This document shows, one piece after another, positions 50,260-60,390 of a DNA stretch of 64,000 bases (its first letter is position 1; every line of letters starts with the position of its first letter). The position numbers were made by a program, and so were the translations under genes. Source of the stretch: Bacteroidota bacterium (lineage in GTDB: Bacteria > Bacteroidota > Bacteroidia > Chitinophagales > LD1); the NCBI GenBank assembly GCA_947476645.1, contig CANJRM010000001.1:1-64000 (forward strand), written 5' to 3'. The notes below the pieces were generated by a model that did no database searches, was not told the origin of the DNA, and saw only the letters and a program-made list of their open reading frames with translations.

Positions 50260-51521
50260 TCTTCCGCTTTCAATTGAATGTTTACCAATTCAATTCGTTT
50301 ATCGCTGGCGCGCAGAATTTTTAAATGGAAATGGTCTAAATCAATTTTGGTTCCCGGCTCAGGAATATCTTCAAACACACTGATGATATAACCCGACAGC
50401 GTGGTATATTCTCCTTCGGGAATTCCGAGGTCGTATTCGTTGTTTAGATAATCTACTTCCAACCTGCCCGCAAAAACAAATTCCGTTTCCGAAATTTTCT
50501 TTTCGGTCATATCTTCTTCATCATGCTCATCGGCTATTTCACCAAAAATTTCTTCCATCAAATCTTCCAATGTAATAATGCCCGCAGTGCCACCGTATTC
50601 ATCCACCACCCAGGCAATATTTTTACGCTCGCGAATAAACTGTAACATCAAATCACGTGCAGTCATACTTTCAGGCACCACCATCAGCGGACGAATAACC
50701 TGCTTGATAGAATCAAAACTTTTGAGCAAATCGAAATGATGAATGTAACCAAGGAGTTTGTCCATAGTTTCATCATACACAATCAACCGCGATAGCTTTG
50801 TTTCAATGAACTTCCGTTTCAAATCTTCTTTGCTATCTAAAAAATCAATGCCCACAATTTCAGGACGCGGCACCATGCAACTTCTCACTTTTACATCTTT
50901 GAGGTAAAGTGCTTTTTCGAAAATTTCAGAATTTAAATGGTCGGCTTCATCCTTGCCATCATCATCGGTTACAGCCGTTTCTTTTACTAAATATTCCAAA
51001 TCTTCTTTGGTAAATGACTGACGGCCTTCCAACAATTCGGTTCGTGTAATTTTTGTAATCAACCAGCGCGAAATGTTGTGAAACAATTTCGACAGCGGTT
51101 GAAGTGGTAGATAGAAAAGGTATTTAGCAGGATAAGCAAGCAACAATAAAGTTTGGTCAGCGTTTACGCGAAACAAAATTTTAGGAAGCAACTCGCCAAA
51201 AATCAAAATGAAAAAAGTGGTGAATACCGTTTGCACTAACAGCAATTTGATTTCGCCCGCAGGCAGAAACAGAAAATGTTCGTGTGTGAAATAGTTGGCG
51301 TTTACGCTACCGAAAAGCACCAACGAAATATTTAAACCAATCAGCATAGTGCTGATAAACTGCGAAGGGTGATTATTGAAGTCGGCAATAATACGCGCGC
51401 GCGATGAACCTTTTTCTTTCAGTAATTCAATGCGTAGTTTATTGGCAGAAACAAAAGCAATTTCAATTCCCGAAAAAAAGGCAATAAGAAGAAGCGCAAT
51501 AAACAGAACGAAGATTTCCAT
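50256..51521 (-). CDS. hemolysin/CorC-type CNNM-CBS transporter-like protein
   Basis: FSGIEIAFVSANKLRIEL; MVPRPEIVGID; IAWVVDEYGGTAGIITLEDLMEEIFGEIADEHDEED. Confidence 0.93.
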   Translation of the reverse strand: MEIFVLFIALLLIAFFSGIEIAFVSANKLRIELLKEKGSSRARIIADFNNHPSQFISTMLIGLNISLVLFGSVNANYFTHEHFLFLPAGEIKLLLVQTVFTTFFILIFGELLPKILFRVNADQTLLLLAYPAKYLFYLPLQPLSKLFHNISRWLITKITRTELLEGRQSFTKEDLEYLVKETAVTDDDGKDEADHLNSEIFEKALYLKDVKVRSCMVPRPEIVGIDFLDSKEDLKRKFIETKLSRLIVYDETMDKLLGYIHHFDLLKSFDSIKQVIRPLMVVPESMTARDLMLQFIRERKNIAWVVDEYGGTAGIITLEDLMEEIFGEIADEHDEEDMTEKKISETEFVFAGRLEVDYLNNEYDLGIPEGEYTTLSGYIISVFEDIPEPGTKIDLDHFHLKILRASDKRIELVNIQLKAEE

Positions 51522-51601
51522 TGGTTACGGAAAGTATAAAAAGATTGTCTTTGTTGAAAGAAACACGAATGTGGTGATGTTAGCCGTAACTGTTGTTTTC
51601 A

Positions 51602-54268
51602 TCAATCTGGTTCGCGACCCAAAATGATTCTGAACTCACCGTATTTTGCAAAAATGTTGTTTCCTGCTTTAGGTGATAGTCCGAATTTATCGCGGTCTAA
51701 CCCCAAACCGTAATCAAACCCGAGTAAACCAAACATAGGTAAGAACACGCGCACACCCGCACCAAATGATTTAGCTAAATCGTAAGGTTTGTATTCACGA
51801 ATACCTGTCCAGTAATTTCCCGCATCAGCAAAAAGCAAAGCGTAAATAGTAGCCGACTGATTCAAAGAAATTGGATAGCGCAACTCCATCGAGAACTTGT
51901 TATAGATAGGTGCGCCCCCTTGCGGAGTAACCACCGGATAACCGCGGAACGAAACAATATCGCGACCTAACTGCGTTCCCGCATTTTGATTACTCAAACC
52001 ATCGCCACCAAACTCAATACGCTCAAATGGCGAATAACCCACGCGCTTGTTATACACGCCAAGGAACGCCATGTTAGCCGATGCTTTGAACACTAAATTT
52101 TTCCAGATAGGTGTATACCATTCAAACGCGAGTTTCCATTTGTGGAACTCCACAAATTTATAACGCTCCGAAGCCGGCAACGCAGGGTCTTCGTAATTCA
52201 AATCTTTACGCGAGTTGAACATTAAAGAGTAAGGCAGTGTGAACTTACCTTGCACCATGAAATAAATTCCTCGGTTGTAAAACGTAGGTGCGGCTAATTC
52301 GCGCGAATCGCGGGAGATAGTCAACTGCAAATTCAGATTGGTTGAACGACCATTGCTGAAAACAAAGAAGGTGCTGTAGTTGTCGAGAATATAATGCTGA
52401 AATTCCAAACCAATTTCTGCGGTGAAAAAATCATCAGGCCATTTCAAACGCGTTCCTAAACCAACATAAACGCTGGTTGAAAAATACTTGCCTATGATTT
52501 TTGTGTAGTCGTAAGGGTTAAGCGAGTTAGCACGCAAACGATTGAACGCAATACTCAGCGATTGTGGCTTTTTACCACCTAACCAAGGTTCAGTAAACGA
52601 AACGCTATACGACTGAAACGCTCTTCCGTTTGAGTTAGCACGAATACCTAAACGCTGACCATCACCCGATGGAAGCGGAGTCCACGCTTTTTTATCAATA
52701 ATATTTTTGAGCGAGAAGTTGGTAAAGTTTACACCGAGTGTTCCGAACAAACCACCTGAGTTTGTAGAAGTAGCTGCTCCACCATAACCCGCAGAAAGCT
52801 CCAGCTGGTCAGAAGGTTTTTCTACCACGCGGTATTCAATATCCACCGTTCCTTTTTCGGGATTCGGAATAGGCACCACATCTAATTGTGAAGGGTCGAA
52901 ATAACCGAGGTTGATGATTTCGCGTTGTGAACGAATCAAATCTGTACGGCTGAATTTATTTCCAGGCAACGTGCGCAATTCTCTGCGAATAACTTTCTCA
53001 TTCGTTTTAGTATTACCCAAAATGCGCACTTCATTAATAGTTGCCTGCGCACCTTCATTAATACGCAATTCAATATCAATTGAATCGCCTACCACCGTTA
53101 CTTCCAAAGGCGTTACACTAAAAAACAAATAACCGTCATCCATGTAAAGCGAACTCAAATCGCCTCCGTTCGGATTCATGAAAATTCTTTCGTCAAGAAT
53201 TTTTTGGTTGTAAACTTCTCCGCGTTTAATGTTCACGATTTTTGCAAGAACAGAATCGGCATACTTCGTGTTTCCGTTAAAAAAGATGTTGCGGAAATAA
53301 TACTTCTTACCCTCGTTCACATAAATATCAATATTCATGTTCTTCGGGTCTTCCATCGTAATAGTATCGCTTACAATATGCGCATCGCGAAAACCCTGAC
53401 TGTTATAGAAATCTACAATCTTGCGCTTATCTTCTTCGTAATCATCTTTCTTAAACTTCGATGTTTTGAAAACATTGAGGTTGATATGTCGCTCTGCATA
53501 ATCCTTCGCACGCATCACCGAAAGATTGCCGATAATCTGGTACCATTTTACGGTGATAGAATCGCGTGCAAAGTTTTTCTTGAACTGAAACAAACCATCT
53601 AAATCAAACTTGATTTTCTCGTGCGTTTCCTTCATCTGGCGTTTCAACTTCGCTTCAGCAACTTCATGGCTTCCGTAAATATTGATGTGGTCAATTTTCA
53701 CCTTCGCTCCTTTATCTACCGAAATGCGAATGAGCACGCTGTTCACCAGCAAGGTATCTTTGAACTCTTTCACATCTACATGCACATCTAAAAATCCTTT
53801 GTCGATGTAATAATTCTTTACCGTGTTAATGGTAATAGCGCGCATGTTATCGGTAAAAATACTTCCTGCGCGCAGGTCGAGTTTCTTTTTCAGTTCATCG
53901 CCATCGCTGCTCTTAACTCCTCTTATGGAGTAGCGCGAAATACGGGGACGCTCCTCCACGTGAATCACTAAATAAATTTTACCCGCTTCAATTTTTGAAG
54001 CATCAATAGAAATATTGGTGAAAAGTTTTTGACGCCAAAGTGCCTTGATGGCTTTTGGAATTTGCTCTCCGGGAATTTTGATTTTATCACCCTTCGCTAA
54101 ACCCGAAAGTGTGGTGAGAATATGCGCATCCAAAAACTTTGCGCCTTCTACTTTTACATCAGCAATTTCGTATTCACCACCTTTGCTGTAATCAAAAGGC
54201 TGCTTTTCATCCTGCGAAAACACGAAGAGTTGCACTAACAATAAGGGGAGAAGAAATATCTTTTTCAG
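51602..54268 (-). CDS. bamA: outer membrane protein assembly factor BamA (putative CTG start at 54268)
   Basis: POTRA-like repeats, YGGAATSTNSGGLFGTLGVNFTNFSLKNI, QLGRDIVSFRGYPVVTPQGGAPIYNKFSMELRYPISLNQSATIYALLFADAGNYW. Confidence 0.92.
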   Translation of the reverse strand: MKKIFLLPLLLVQLFVFSQDEKQPFDYSKGGEYEIADVKVEGAKFLDAHILTTLSGLAKGDKIKIPGEQIPKAIKALWRQKLFTNISIDASKIEAGKIYLVIHVEERPRISRYSIRGVKSSDGDELKKKLDLRAGSIFTDNMRAITINTVKNYYIDKGFLDVHVDVKEFKDTLLVNSVLIRISVDKGAKVKIDHINIYGSHEVAEAKLKRQMKETHEKIKFDLDGLFQFKKNFARDSITVKWYQIIGNLSVMRAKDYAERHINLNVFKTSKFKKDDYEEDKRKIVDFYNSQGFRDAHIVSDTITMEDPKNMNIDIYVNEGKKYYFRNIFFNGNTKYADSVLAKIVNIKRGEVYNQKILDERIFMNPNGGDLSSLYMDDGYLFFSVTPLEVTVVGDSIDIELRINEGAQATINEVRILGNTKTNEKVIRRELRTLPGNKFSRTDLIRSQREIINLGYFDPSQLDVVPIPNPEKGTVDIEYRVVEKPSDQLELSAGYGGAATSTNSGGLFGTLGVNFTNFSLKNIIDKKAWTPLPSGDGQRLGIRANSNGRAFQSYSVSFTEPWLGGKKPQSLSIAFNRLRANSLNPYDYTKIIGKYFSTSVYVGLGTRLKWPDDFFTAEIGLEFQHYILDNYSTFFVFSNGRSTNLNLQLTISRDSRELAAPTFYNRGIYFMVQGKFTLPYSLMFNSRKDLNYEDPALPASERYKFVEFHKWKLAFEWYTPIWKNLVFKASANMAFLGVYNKRVGYSPFERIEFGGDGLSNQNAGTQLGRDIVSFRGYPVVTPQGGAPIYNKFSMELRYPISLNQSATIYALLFADAGNYWTGIREYKPYDLAKSFGAGVRVFLPMFGLLGFDYGLGLDRDKFGLSPKAGNNIFAKYGEFRIILGREPD

Positions 54269-54293
54269 AGGGGTGCTGTTTTTCTATGAATAA

Positions 54294-55043
54294 CTATTTG
54301 CCGGTTGCTAATTGCTCGCTCGTTTTACCAAATCTACGTTCGCGGTTTTGAAATTCTATCACTGCTTTATACAATTCTTCTTTATTGAACTCGGGCCAAA
54401 ACACATCGGTGAAATAAAACTCAGCATAAGCCAATTGCCATAACAAAAAATTACTCACTCGTTTTTCGCCACTTGTTCTAATCAGCAATTCCGGGTCGGG
54501 TCTTCCCGCTGTATACAAATTCTCAGTGATGAGATTCTCGTTGATATCGTGCAACGAGGTTTCACCGCTTTGCACCTTCAACGCAATTTGTTTTACCGCG
54601 CGCACCATTTCATTTTTCGCTCCGTAGCTCAACGCCAAAATCAATTCCATTCGTTTGCAATGCGAAGTTTTTTCAATGGCCTCGCGCAACTCCTTCGCCA
54701 CTCCTTTTGGCAACGAATCAATATCGCCAATAGCACCGAGGCGAATATCATTTTTCAAGAGAGTTTTCAATTCTCCATTAATCGTTTTTAACAGCAAGGT
54801 CATCAGCGCGCTTACTTCCAATTGCGGACGGTTCCAATTCTCAGCACTAAACGCATACATGGTTAAGTATTCAACTCCTAACTCAGCACATGCTTCAGCC
54901 GTTTCCCGCACCGCATTTACTCCATTGGTGTGACCGAAAATGCGGTTCATCCCTTTCTGCTTTGCCCAACGCCCGTTACCATCCATAATCACAGCAATGT
55001 GCTTGGGCAGTCGGGTTAAATCTATTTGTTCTTTCAAACTCAC
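54294..55043 (-). CDS. uppS: isoprenyl transferase (undecaprenyl diphosphate synthase)
   Basis: LPKHIAVIMDGNGRWAKQKGMNRIFGHTNG; PDPELLIRTSGEKRVSNFLLWQLAYAEFYF. Confidence 0.97.
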   Translation of the reverse strand: MSLKEQIDLTRLPKHIAVIMDGNGRWAKQKGMNRIFGHTNGVNAVRETAEACAELGVEYLTMYAFSAENWNRPQLEVSALMTLLLKTINGELKTLLKNDIRLGAIGDIDSLPKGVAKELREAIEKTSHCKRMELILALSYGAKNEMVRAVKQIALKVQSGETSLHDINENLITENLYTAGRPDPELLIRTSGEKRVSNFLLWQLAYAEFYFTDVFWPEFNKEELYKAVIEFQNRERRFGKTSEQLATGK

Positions 55044-55157
55044 GCGAACGATTAAACGCTGTTTTAAATTTTTATTTCACTACTCTATTAAAAGAGGGGG
55101 CGAAGATATTAAAATACGGTAGGGGGAAAAGTTATTGGGAATTGCTGTAAAGAGCGA

Positions 55158-56006
55158 CTATCTATACGTTCCATTCGGGCTTGGGCACTGCACTTTCATA
55201 ATGGTGTATGAAATAGTAATGCCGCCCATGAGGTAGTCATCGAACTTACCCGATTGCCCGCGCTGATAGCCGGGAGTTCCTGCTTTTTCACCACCATGTT
55301 CGGCAGAGCGGTCAGAAAGGGCAGCCGCTAAACCGGTAGAGCCACCGGGCAGCGAAGCATAGCTAGGATAGTTTCCGCTCACATCATCTAAGTAATCGGT
55401 AAATGTTTTGCGCACGCCCGCTTCAATAGCAATGTTCCAGTTTCGCTTGAACGAAAATTTAAATCCGCCAACGATAGGAATGGCGAAACTGTAAAGACGA
55501 TATTTTTTTACGCCTGAGTAACTCGGGTCGTTTTGCCCTTCAGTGCCGAGTGGTTGCAGATAATACCACTTGCCGTTGTATTCCGCCTTTGGATTAAAAA
55601 AGAAAAGTGTAACACCTGTGCCTATGTAAGGCGTCCACCAATGTTTTCCTTTTGAATCGGCTTTGTCGTACTTAAAAAAGTTGAACTCAATAATGGAGGT
55701 AAGGTCGAAGATGTCTGTTTTAAAAGAGAGATTTCTTTTTTGGTTCCAGGCATCGCTGTTAGCTTCATCTTTAAATTCGGCAATGCCCCAACTGAACATC
55801 GTGCGCCAGGCACCTCGATATTTAATATTGTAACGATAGAAAACTCCTGCACCCGGTCGCGCAAACTTGAACGATGATTTGGTATTAAGGTCACCAAAAT
55901 AATTGGTCATGCCTCCCCAAACTCCGAACTCATGAATCTGAGAGCTCGCTATTTGACAAAGCAAAAGCGGCAGCAGCAATAAGCAGTATGGAGAAACCTT
56001 TTTCAT
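55158..56006 (-). CDS. DUF6089-like outer membrane protein
   Basis: SSQIHEFGVWGGMTNYFGDLNTKSSFKFARPGAGVFYRYN; lies between uppS and nadK. Confidence 0.85.
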   Translation of the reverse strand: MKKVSPYCLLLLPLLLCQIASSQIHEFGVWGGMTNYFGDLNTKSSFKFARPGAGVFYRYNIKYRGAWRTMFSWGIAEFKDEANSDAWNQKRNLSFKTDIFDLTSIIEFNFFKYDKADSKGKHWWTPYIGTGVTLFFFNPKAEYNGKWYYLQPLGTEGQNDPSYSGVKKYRLYSFAIPIVGGFKFSFKRNWNIAIEAGVRKTFTDYLDDVSGNYPSYASLPGGSTGLAAALSDRSAEHGGEKAGTPGYQRGQSGKFDDYLMGGITISYTIMKVQCPSPNGTYR

Positions 56007-56075
56007 TTTCGAGGGCGCGAAGAAACTATTAACGGAGGAAAAAGCAAAATGTTGTTTGGGAATGGCTTTAACTTC

Positions 56076-56948
56076 TTAATTACGCTGGTCGCTGCCCCAG
56101 TTCAGTTTTGTTTTGAGGGCAGTAAGAAAACTTTGGTCGGTCAGGCGAATGATGTTGGCGCAGAAGGGCGCTTTTTTAACCGCCAGTTGAAATGAAGAAT
56201 CAATGGCTTTGTAGCGCGCATCGAGTGTGCACAGAAAACTGTCGCCTCTTCCGGTTATTTCAAAAGAAAGCACGGCTTCATCGCTCACTACCATTGGGCG
56301 CACATTTAAATTGTGTGGCGCTACCGGAGTGATTACAAAATTTCCACTGGTAGGATACAGAATTGGTCCGCCACAACTAAGCGAATAGCCCGTAGAGCCC
56401 GTGGGTGTAGAAACAATTACACCATCTGCCCAATAAGTATTCAGCAGTTCGCCATTCAAATAAGCGTTTACGGTAATCATGCTGCTTTGGTCTCTGCGCT
56501 GAATGGTCATATCGTTGAGCGCAATGTTGTCGTCAAACAAAGGTTTATTGCATTGCAGTTGCAGCAGCGTTCGTTTGTCAATCATATAACTGCCGCTGGT
56601 AATAGCGTTTACTGCTGCATGAATTTGCTCTCTGCCTAAACTTGCCAAAAATCCTAAGCGGCCAAAATTAATTCCGAGAATAGGAATTTCTGATTCTTTA
56701 ATCATTACCACCGCATCCAGAATGGTTCCATCGCCACCCATACTGAATACTACTTCGGTGTTCGATTTTATTTCATCAAAGCTTTCGAAACTATCGGCAC
56801 TTACATTCAGTTTCAATTCTGTTTGCAGCAGTTGAAGAAATTTTTTCTCCACCGTAAATTTCATTTTCTTCTTTTCGAGCAAATCGAAAAGTTCCTGCGC
56901 GTGTGGTGCGTTGCTTTTGTTGAAGGTTTTTCCGTAGATAGCAATCAT
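56076..56948 (-). CDS. nadK: NAD kinase
   Basis: VVFSMGGDGTILDAV; LGINFGRLGFLA; GVIVSTPTGSTGYSLSCGGPILYP. Confidence 0.97.
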   Translation of the reverse strand: MIAIYGKTFNKSNAPHAQELFDLLEKKKMKFTVEKKFLQLLQTELKLNVSADSFESFDEIKSNTEVVFSMGGDGTILDAVVMIKESEIPILGINFGRLGFLASLGREQIHAAVNAITSGSYMIDKRTLLQLQCNKPLFDDNIALNDMTIQRRDQSSMITVNAYLNGELLNTYWADGVIVSTPTGSTGYSLSCGGPILYPTSGNFVITPVAPHNLNVRPMVVSDEAVLSFEITGRGDSFLCTLDARYKAIDSSFQLAVKKAPFCANIIRLTDQSFLTALKTKLNWGSDQRN

Positions 56949-57025
56949 GGGGCTAAGTTAATAGTGAATAGTTAATAGTGAATAGAAAGGCAAATCCATC
57001 CCTCGTCCTTCGCTCTTGCCCCCTG

Positions 57026-59557
57026 CTAAAATCCCGGTTGAAACGCCAGTTTAATTCCCCAGTTCTGTCCACCGCTGTTGCGGTAAGTGGCGCGCCATAA
57101 AAAGTCTACCCGAAATAAATACGCAATGTTTTCAATGCCGAAACCTAATTCAATATAAGGAACAGGACCGGGCGAATGAAGTTCCGCAGGTACCACCAGC
57201 ACATCGGCATTTTTTTTACTGAAACTTCCAATCAAACTTTTGAAAATTAAAACCTCGCGCAACTTCAATTTATTGAAGCCCGGAATTTTGTTGAAGATAA
57301 AGCCGTTGAAGTGATGCTCCACCCAAAGTTGCGCATATTGGTCGCTGATAAATTCAAACTCGCGCAAGAGATTGTAGTTGAATTTATCGAGAAGGAATCC
57401 AAGGTTTCCCTGCGTGAGATAGCAAACCGTATAAGGTGCTTTGCCAAATATTTTTCCCGCCTTTAAAGAAAAATTAGTAGTGCCTGCTGGCGATGAAAGG
57501 CGTTGTTTGAGTGTAAAATGCAGCGTTTGATAATTGAAATAATCGCGCTCCATATTCACCATTCCAAAAGAATAGCGGAGCATTACTACCGGATATTTAG
57601 TGGTTTGGAAATAACGATAGAATGCTCCTACGAAATATAAATCCTTATACGAGTAACGCGTGTCCAACATAAATTCGGTGACGTTGAAATTTGGAACGTG
57701 ATGAATTACTTCATTTTGTTTGCGCATAAAATCGCTCACTCTCGGAATTTCGTAATAGATTTTATCGTTGATGGTGAAGATGGTGGAGAAATCACGCACC
57801 CATTCTTTCTCGTACGAAATTTGTGCTTCACGCACCTTCATAATTTTATTGAGCGTGCGCCCGCTAATGAGCGTAACTATATTATCGAACGTGAGCAGCG
57901 TTTGGTTTTCATCCTGCCCCGGCACCCGCATATCGTAACGATACATGGCTTCGAGCGATTGCCATCGTTCATTTTTGCGCGGCAAATTAAACCGCATCAG
58001 CGCGAGATATTTTAAGTCGCGGTCTTTATAACCCAAGGCTACATAACCCGTGAAATAAAATTTGCGCAGAAAATTATTGGCAGGTGTGCCACGATGCTGA
58101 AAGCGCACATTGGTTTCAAAACCTAAACGCACACGCCAGCCTTCTACGTTATTTCTGCTTAAAAAATTTAAAACCCGGCCAAAGCTGATAGGCCCCGCAT
58201 CAGCATAAGCAGCAGTGAAAAACCGCCCGAACCACTCGTAAGTTTTCCAGGCAGGAACTTTTTTAATAGTGTCTGAAATTTCGAAAACACGGTTTTGCGA
58301 AAAAGTCAATTTTTCAAAGCGTACAGAATCCCAATACTCTTTACTCATGTTTCGGGCACTATCTTCAACAATTGTTTCCTCCACTCCTTTAAATATTGAA
58401 TCGGGAAAAACGATATTGGTTTCGAAGTTTTTTTTCTCTACTAATTTCTCTACGAGCAAACCAATTCTGGTTTTCTTTTTAAAAATGGAACCAACGCTCT
58501 GCATCTGCTCACGACTCTTCATCCAAAATTTTCCATCCACCAAGGTGTAATCTAAATGCGCGTTGTATTCGTTAATGAAATTGAGATTTGCTTTTTCGTT
58601 CGGCTTGAAAAAGATAGTGCGAATTGCCCAGGTTGCAGAATCAATCCATGCGTAACCTTTCAATGCTAAATCTTCTTTTGTTTTTCCTACGAAATGGATT
58701 TTGTAAGAAATGCGCCCATCAATTTTTTGTGTATCAGTAACGTAGTAGTAATACGTATTTAAAGCACCCGCTGCAAACGGTGCATTGAAATAAGTTTTAG
58801 CGAAGTAGTAGAGATTGTCATATGCATCGGTTTCACGAAACTCATAATTGGCAACGCTTACCGCAGCGGGGTTGTCAATGCCCGTCATGTGTTCGGCTTT
58901 TACAAAAGTTCGTATCTGCTTTTTCGGATGCAGACGGTAATACACATCGCTCACCGTTTCTTTGATTACACCCGGTATGTATAAACTACCATCCATCGTA
59001 GTATCGGTGTTTTCAAAAACAAAGTGGAAAGGTTTGAACAGAAAGAAATTGACTAACTTTTTACCCGGATTGAGTAAGGAGATTTCGAGTTTATCATAAT
59101 TCTCGTAATGATAACTATACGAAGCGCCAACCCTATTTTGGTCTTTGTGTTTTAGCACCTGATAAAAAACATAATTGGCAGTGGTATCAATTTCGCGCTT
59201 GCGTTTCTTTCCCGCTTTCACGGTAATTTCCACCAACTTCAACTCTTCGGAACCCATTTCAATATTCAGCTCTTGTGTGCCGCCTCGTTTTATACGAATG
59301 CTTCTGTGCCCGTAACCTAAATACGAAAACACAATGGAATCTACCTTTTCAATGCTTCGGATACTGAACTCCCCTTTAGGGTTTGTCATGGTAGCTTTGG
59401 GAACTCCGCCATACAAATGCACGTTCACATAACCCATCGGTTCTTTTGTTTTGGCATCGGTTACCTTGCCAAAAATTTCTGTATTGATATTGGTTTGACC
59501 AATAGAAATTTGGGTGATGAATAAAAATAAGAAGAAGAGAAATGGTTTAACCCTCAT
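57026..59557 (-). CDS. DUF5686/carboxypeptidase-like regulatory domain protein
   Basis: IFGKVTDAKTKEPMGYVNVHLYGGVPKATMTNPKGEFSIRS; GWRVRLGFETNVRF; C-terminal YIELGFGIENIAYLFRVDFLWRATY. Confidence 0.88.
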   Translation of the reverse strand: MRVKPFLFFLFLFITQISIGQTNINTEIFGKVTDAKTKEPMGYVNVHLYGGVPKATMTNPKGEFSIRSIEKVDSIVFSYLGYGHRSIRIKRGGTQELNIEMGSEELKLVEITVKAGKKRKREIDTTANYVFYQVLKHKDQNRVGASYSYHYENYDKLEISLLNPGKKLVNFFLFKPFHFVFENTDTTMDGSLYIPGVIKETVSDVYYRLHPKKQIRTFVKAEHMTGIDNPAAVSVANYEFRETDAYDNLYYFAKTYFNAPFAAGALNTYYYYVTDTQKIDGRISYKIHFVGKTKEDLALKGYAWIDSATWAIRTIFFKPNEKANLNFINEYNAHLDYTLVDGKFWMKSREQMQSVGSIFKKKTRIGLLVEKLVEKKNFETNIVFPDSIFKGVEETIVEDSARNMSKEYWDSVRFEKLTFSQNRVFEISDTIKKVPAWKTYEWFGRFFTAAYADAGPISFGRVLNFLSRNNVEGWRVRLGFETNVRFQHRGTPANNFLRKFYFTGYVALGYKDRDLKYLALMRFNLPRKNERWQSLEAMYRYDMRVPGQDENQTLLTFDNIVTLISGRTLNKIMKVREAQISYEKEWVRDFSTIFTINDKIYYEIPRVSDFMRKQNEVIHHVPNFNVTEFMLDTRYSYKDLYFVGAFYRYFQTTKYPVVMLRYSFGMVNMERDYFNYQTLHFTLKQRLSSPAGTTNFSLKAGKIFGKAPYTVCYLTQGNLGFLLDKFNYNLLREFEFISDQYAQLWVEHHFNGFIFNKIPGFNKLKLREVLIFKSLIGSFSKKNADVLVVPAELHSPGPVPYIELGFGIENIAYLFRVDFLWRATYRNSGGQNWGIKLAFQPGF

Positions 59558-59618
59558 TCGTTTTTGCGAGGCGCTAAAATAGAAGAATTGATGAGGGGGC
59601 TTAACAAAGAGGAACCTG

Positions 59619-60281
59619 TTACACGTTCAAATAACGCATCAGCAAATCGTAGCGGTCTTTCATGTCTTCTGCGTATTCGGTGTCGTTATAAACAGAAGTA
59701 ACTTCGTATTCATAACGTTCAAACGCAGCAATGATTCCTGAAACTTCCGTAGTGTTTAGTTTGATGGTGATTTCTGCTTTTTGTTCGCGCTGATTAATGT
59801 TGGTGTAAAGACAAAGAATCTCCGCATCGTTTTCTTCTACAATTCGCGCTACTTCTGAAAGCGAGTAATCTTTTACCGCAACTTCTAATTCCAGAATTCC
59901 ACCGGCATCTTTTACAGAATTTAAAACTGCAAAAGCGCGCAGGCAACTTTCTGCCGAAATCATTCCGAGATATTTATGGTCATCGTTGATTACAGGAACC
60001 ACGCGCACATTATATTCTAATGCCGATTTCATTACATCAAAAATATGTGCTGTATCTTTTACAAAAGGCTTGCGAAGTATTTGAGTGAAGTTTTTTAGCG
60101 GCTGATTAAGATGTTTCATGTTGATGACATCTTCCATGGTCACCAAACCGATATAACTGTTACCATCAACTACAGAAAGCTGACTCACATTGTATTCGTG
60201 CATAGCAAGCAATACCTGCTCACCAGTATCATCTAAATGCAGTGGGGGAATGGAATGCGATATGAGGTCTGGTGCAATCAT
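59619..60281 (-). CDS. CBS-domain protein
   Basis: Two CBS-like repeats: QVLLAMHEYNVSQLSVVDGNSYIGLVTMEDV and DVMKSALEYNVRVVPVINDDHKYLGMISAESCL. Confidence 0.9.
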   Translation of the reverse strand: MIAPDLISHSIPPLHLDDTGEQVLLAMHEYNVSQLSVVDGNSYIGLVTMEDVINMKHLNQPLKNFTQILRKPFVKDTAHIFDVMKSALEYNVRVVPVINDDHKYLGMISAESCLRAFAVLNSVKDAGGILELEVAVKDYSLSEVARIVEENDAEILCLYTNINQREQKAEITIKLNTTEVSGIIAAFERYEYEVTSVYNDTEYAEDMKDRYDLLMRYLNV

Positions 60282-60390
60282 TTTCTTGTTCTTAATGGTT
60301 AGACGAATAAAACATTTAAAAGGTTGAGGCGGTGTTCTGTTATTACTTGTTTTTTACAATTCTATGACAATTCATCAAACGCAAAAACCT

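Noticed and set aside
59360-59395. cccctttaggg in the DUF5686 gene as another CCCCTAAAGGGG element
   Set aside because: It encodes the conserved NPKGEFSI part of a carboxypeptidase-regulatory domain and has no complete palindrome, so it is likely coincidental.
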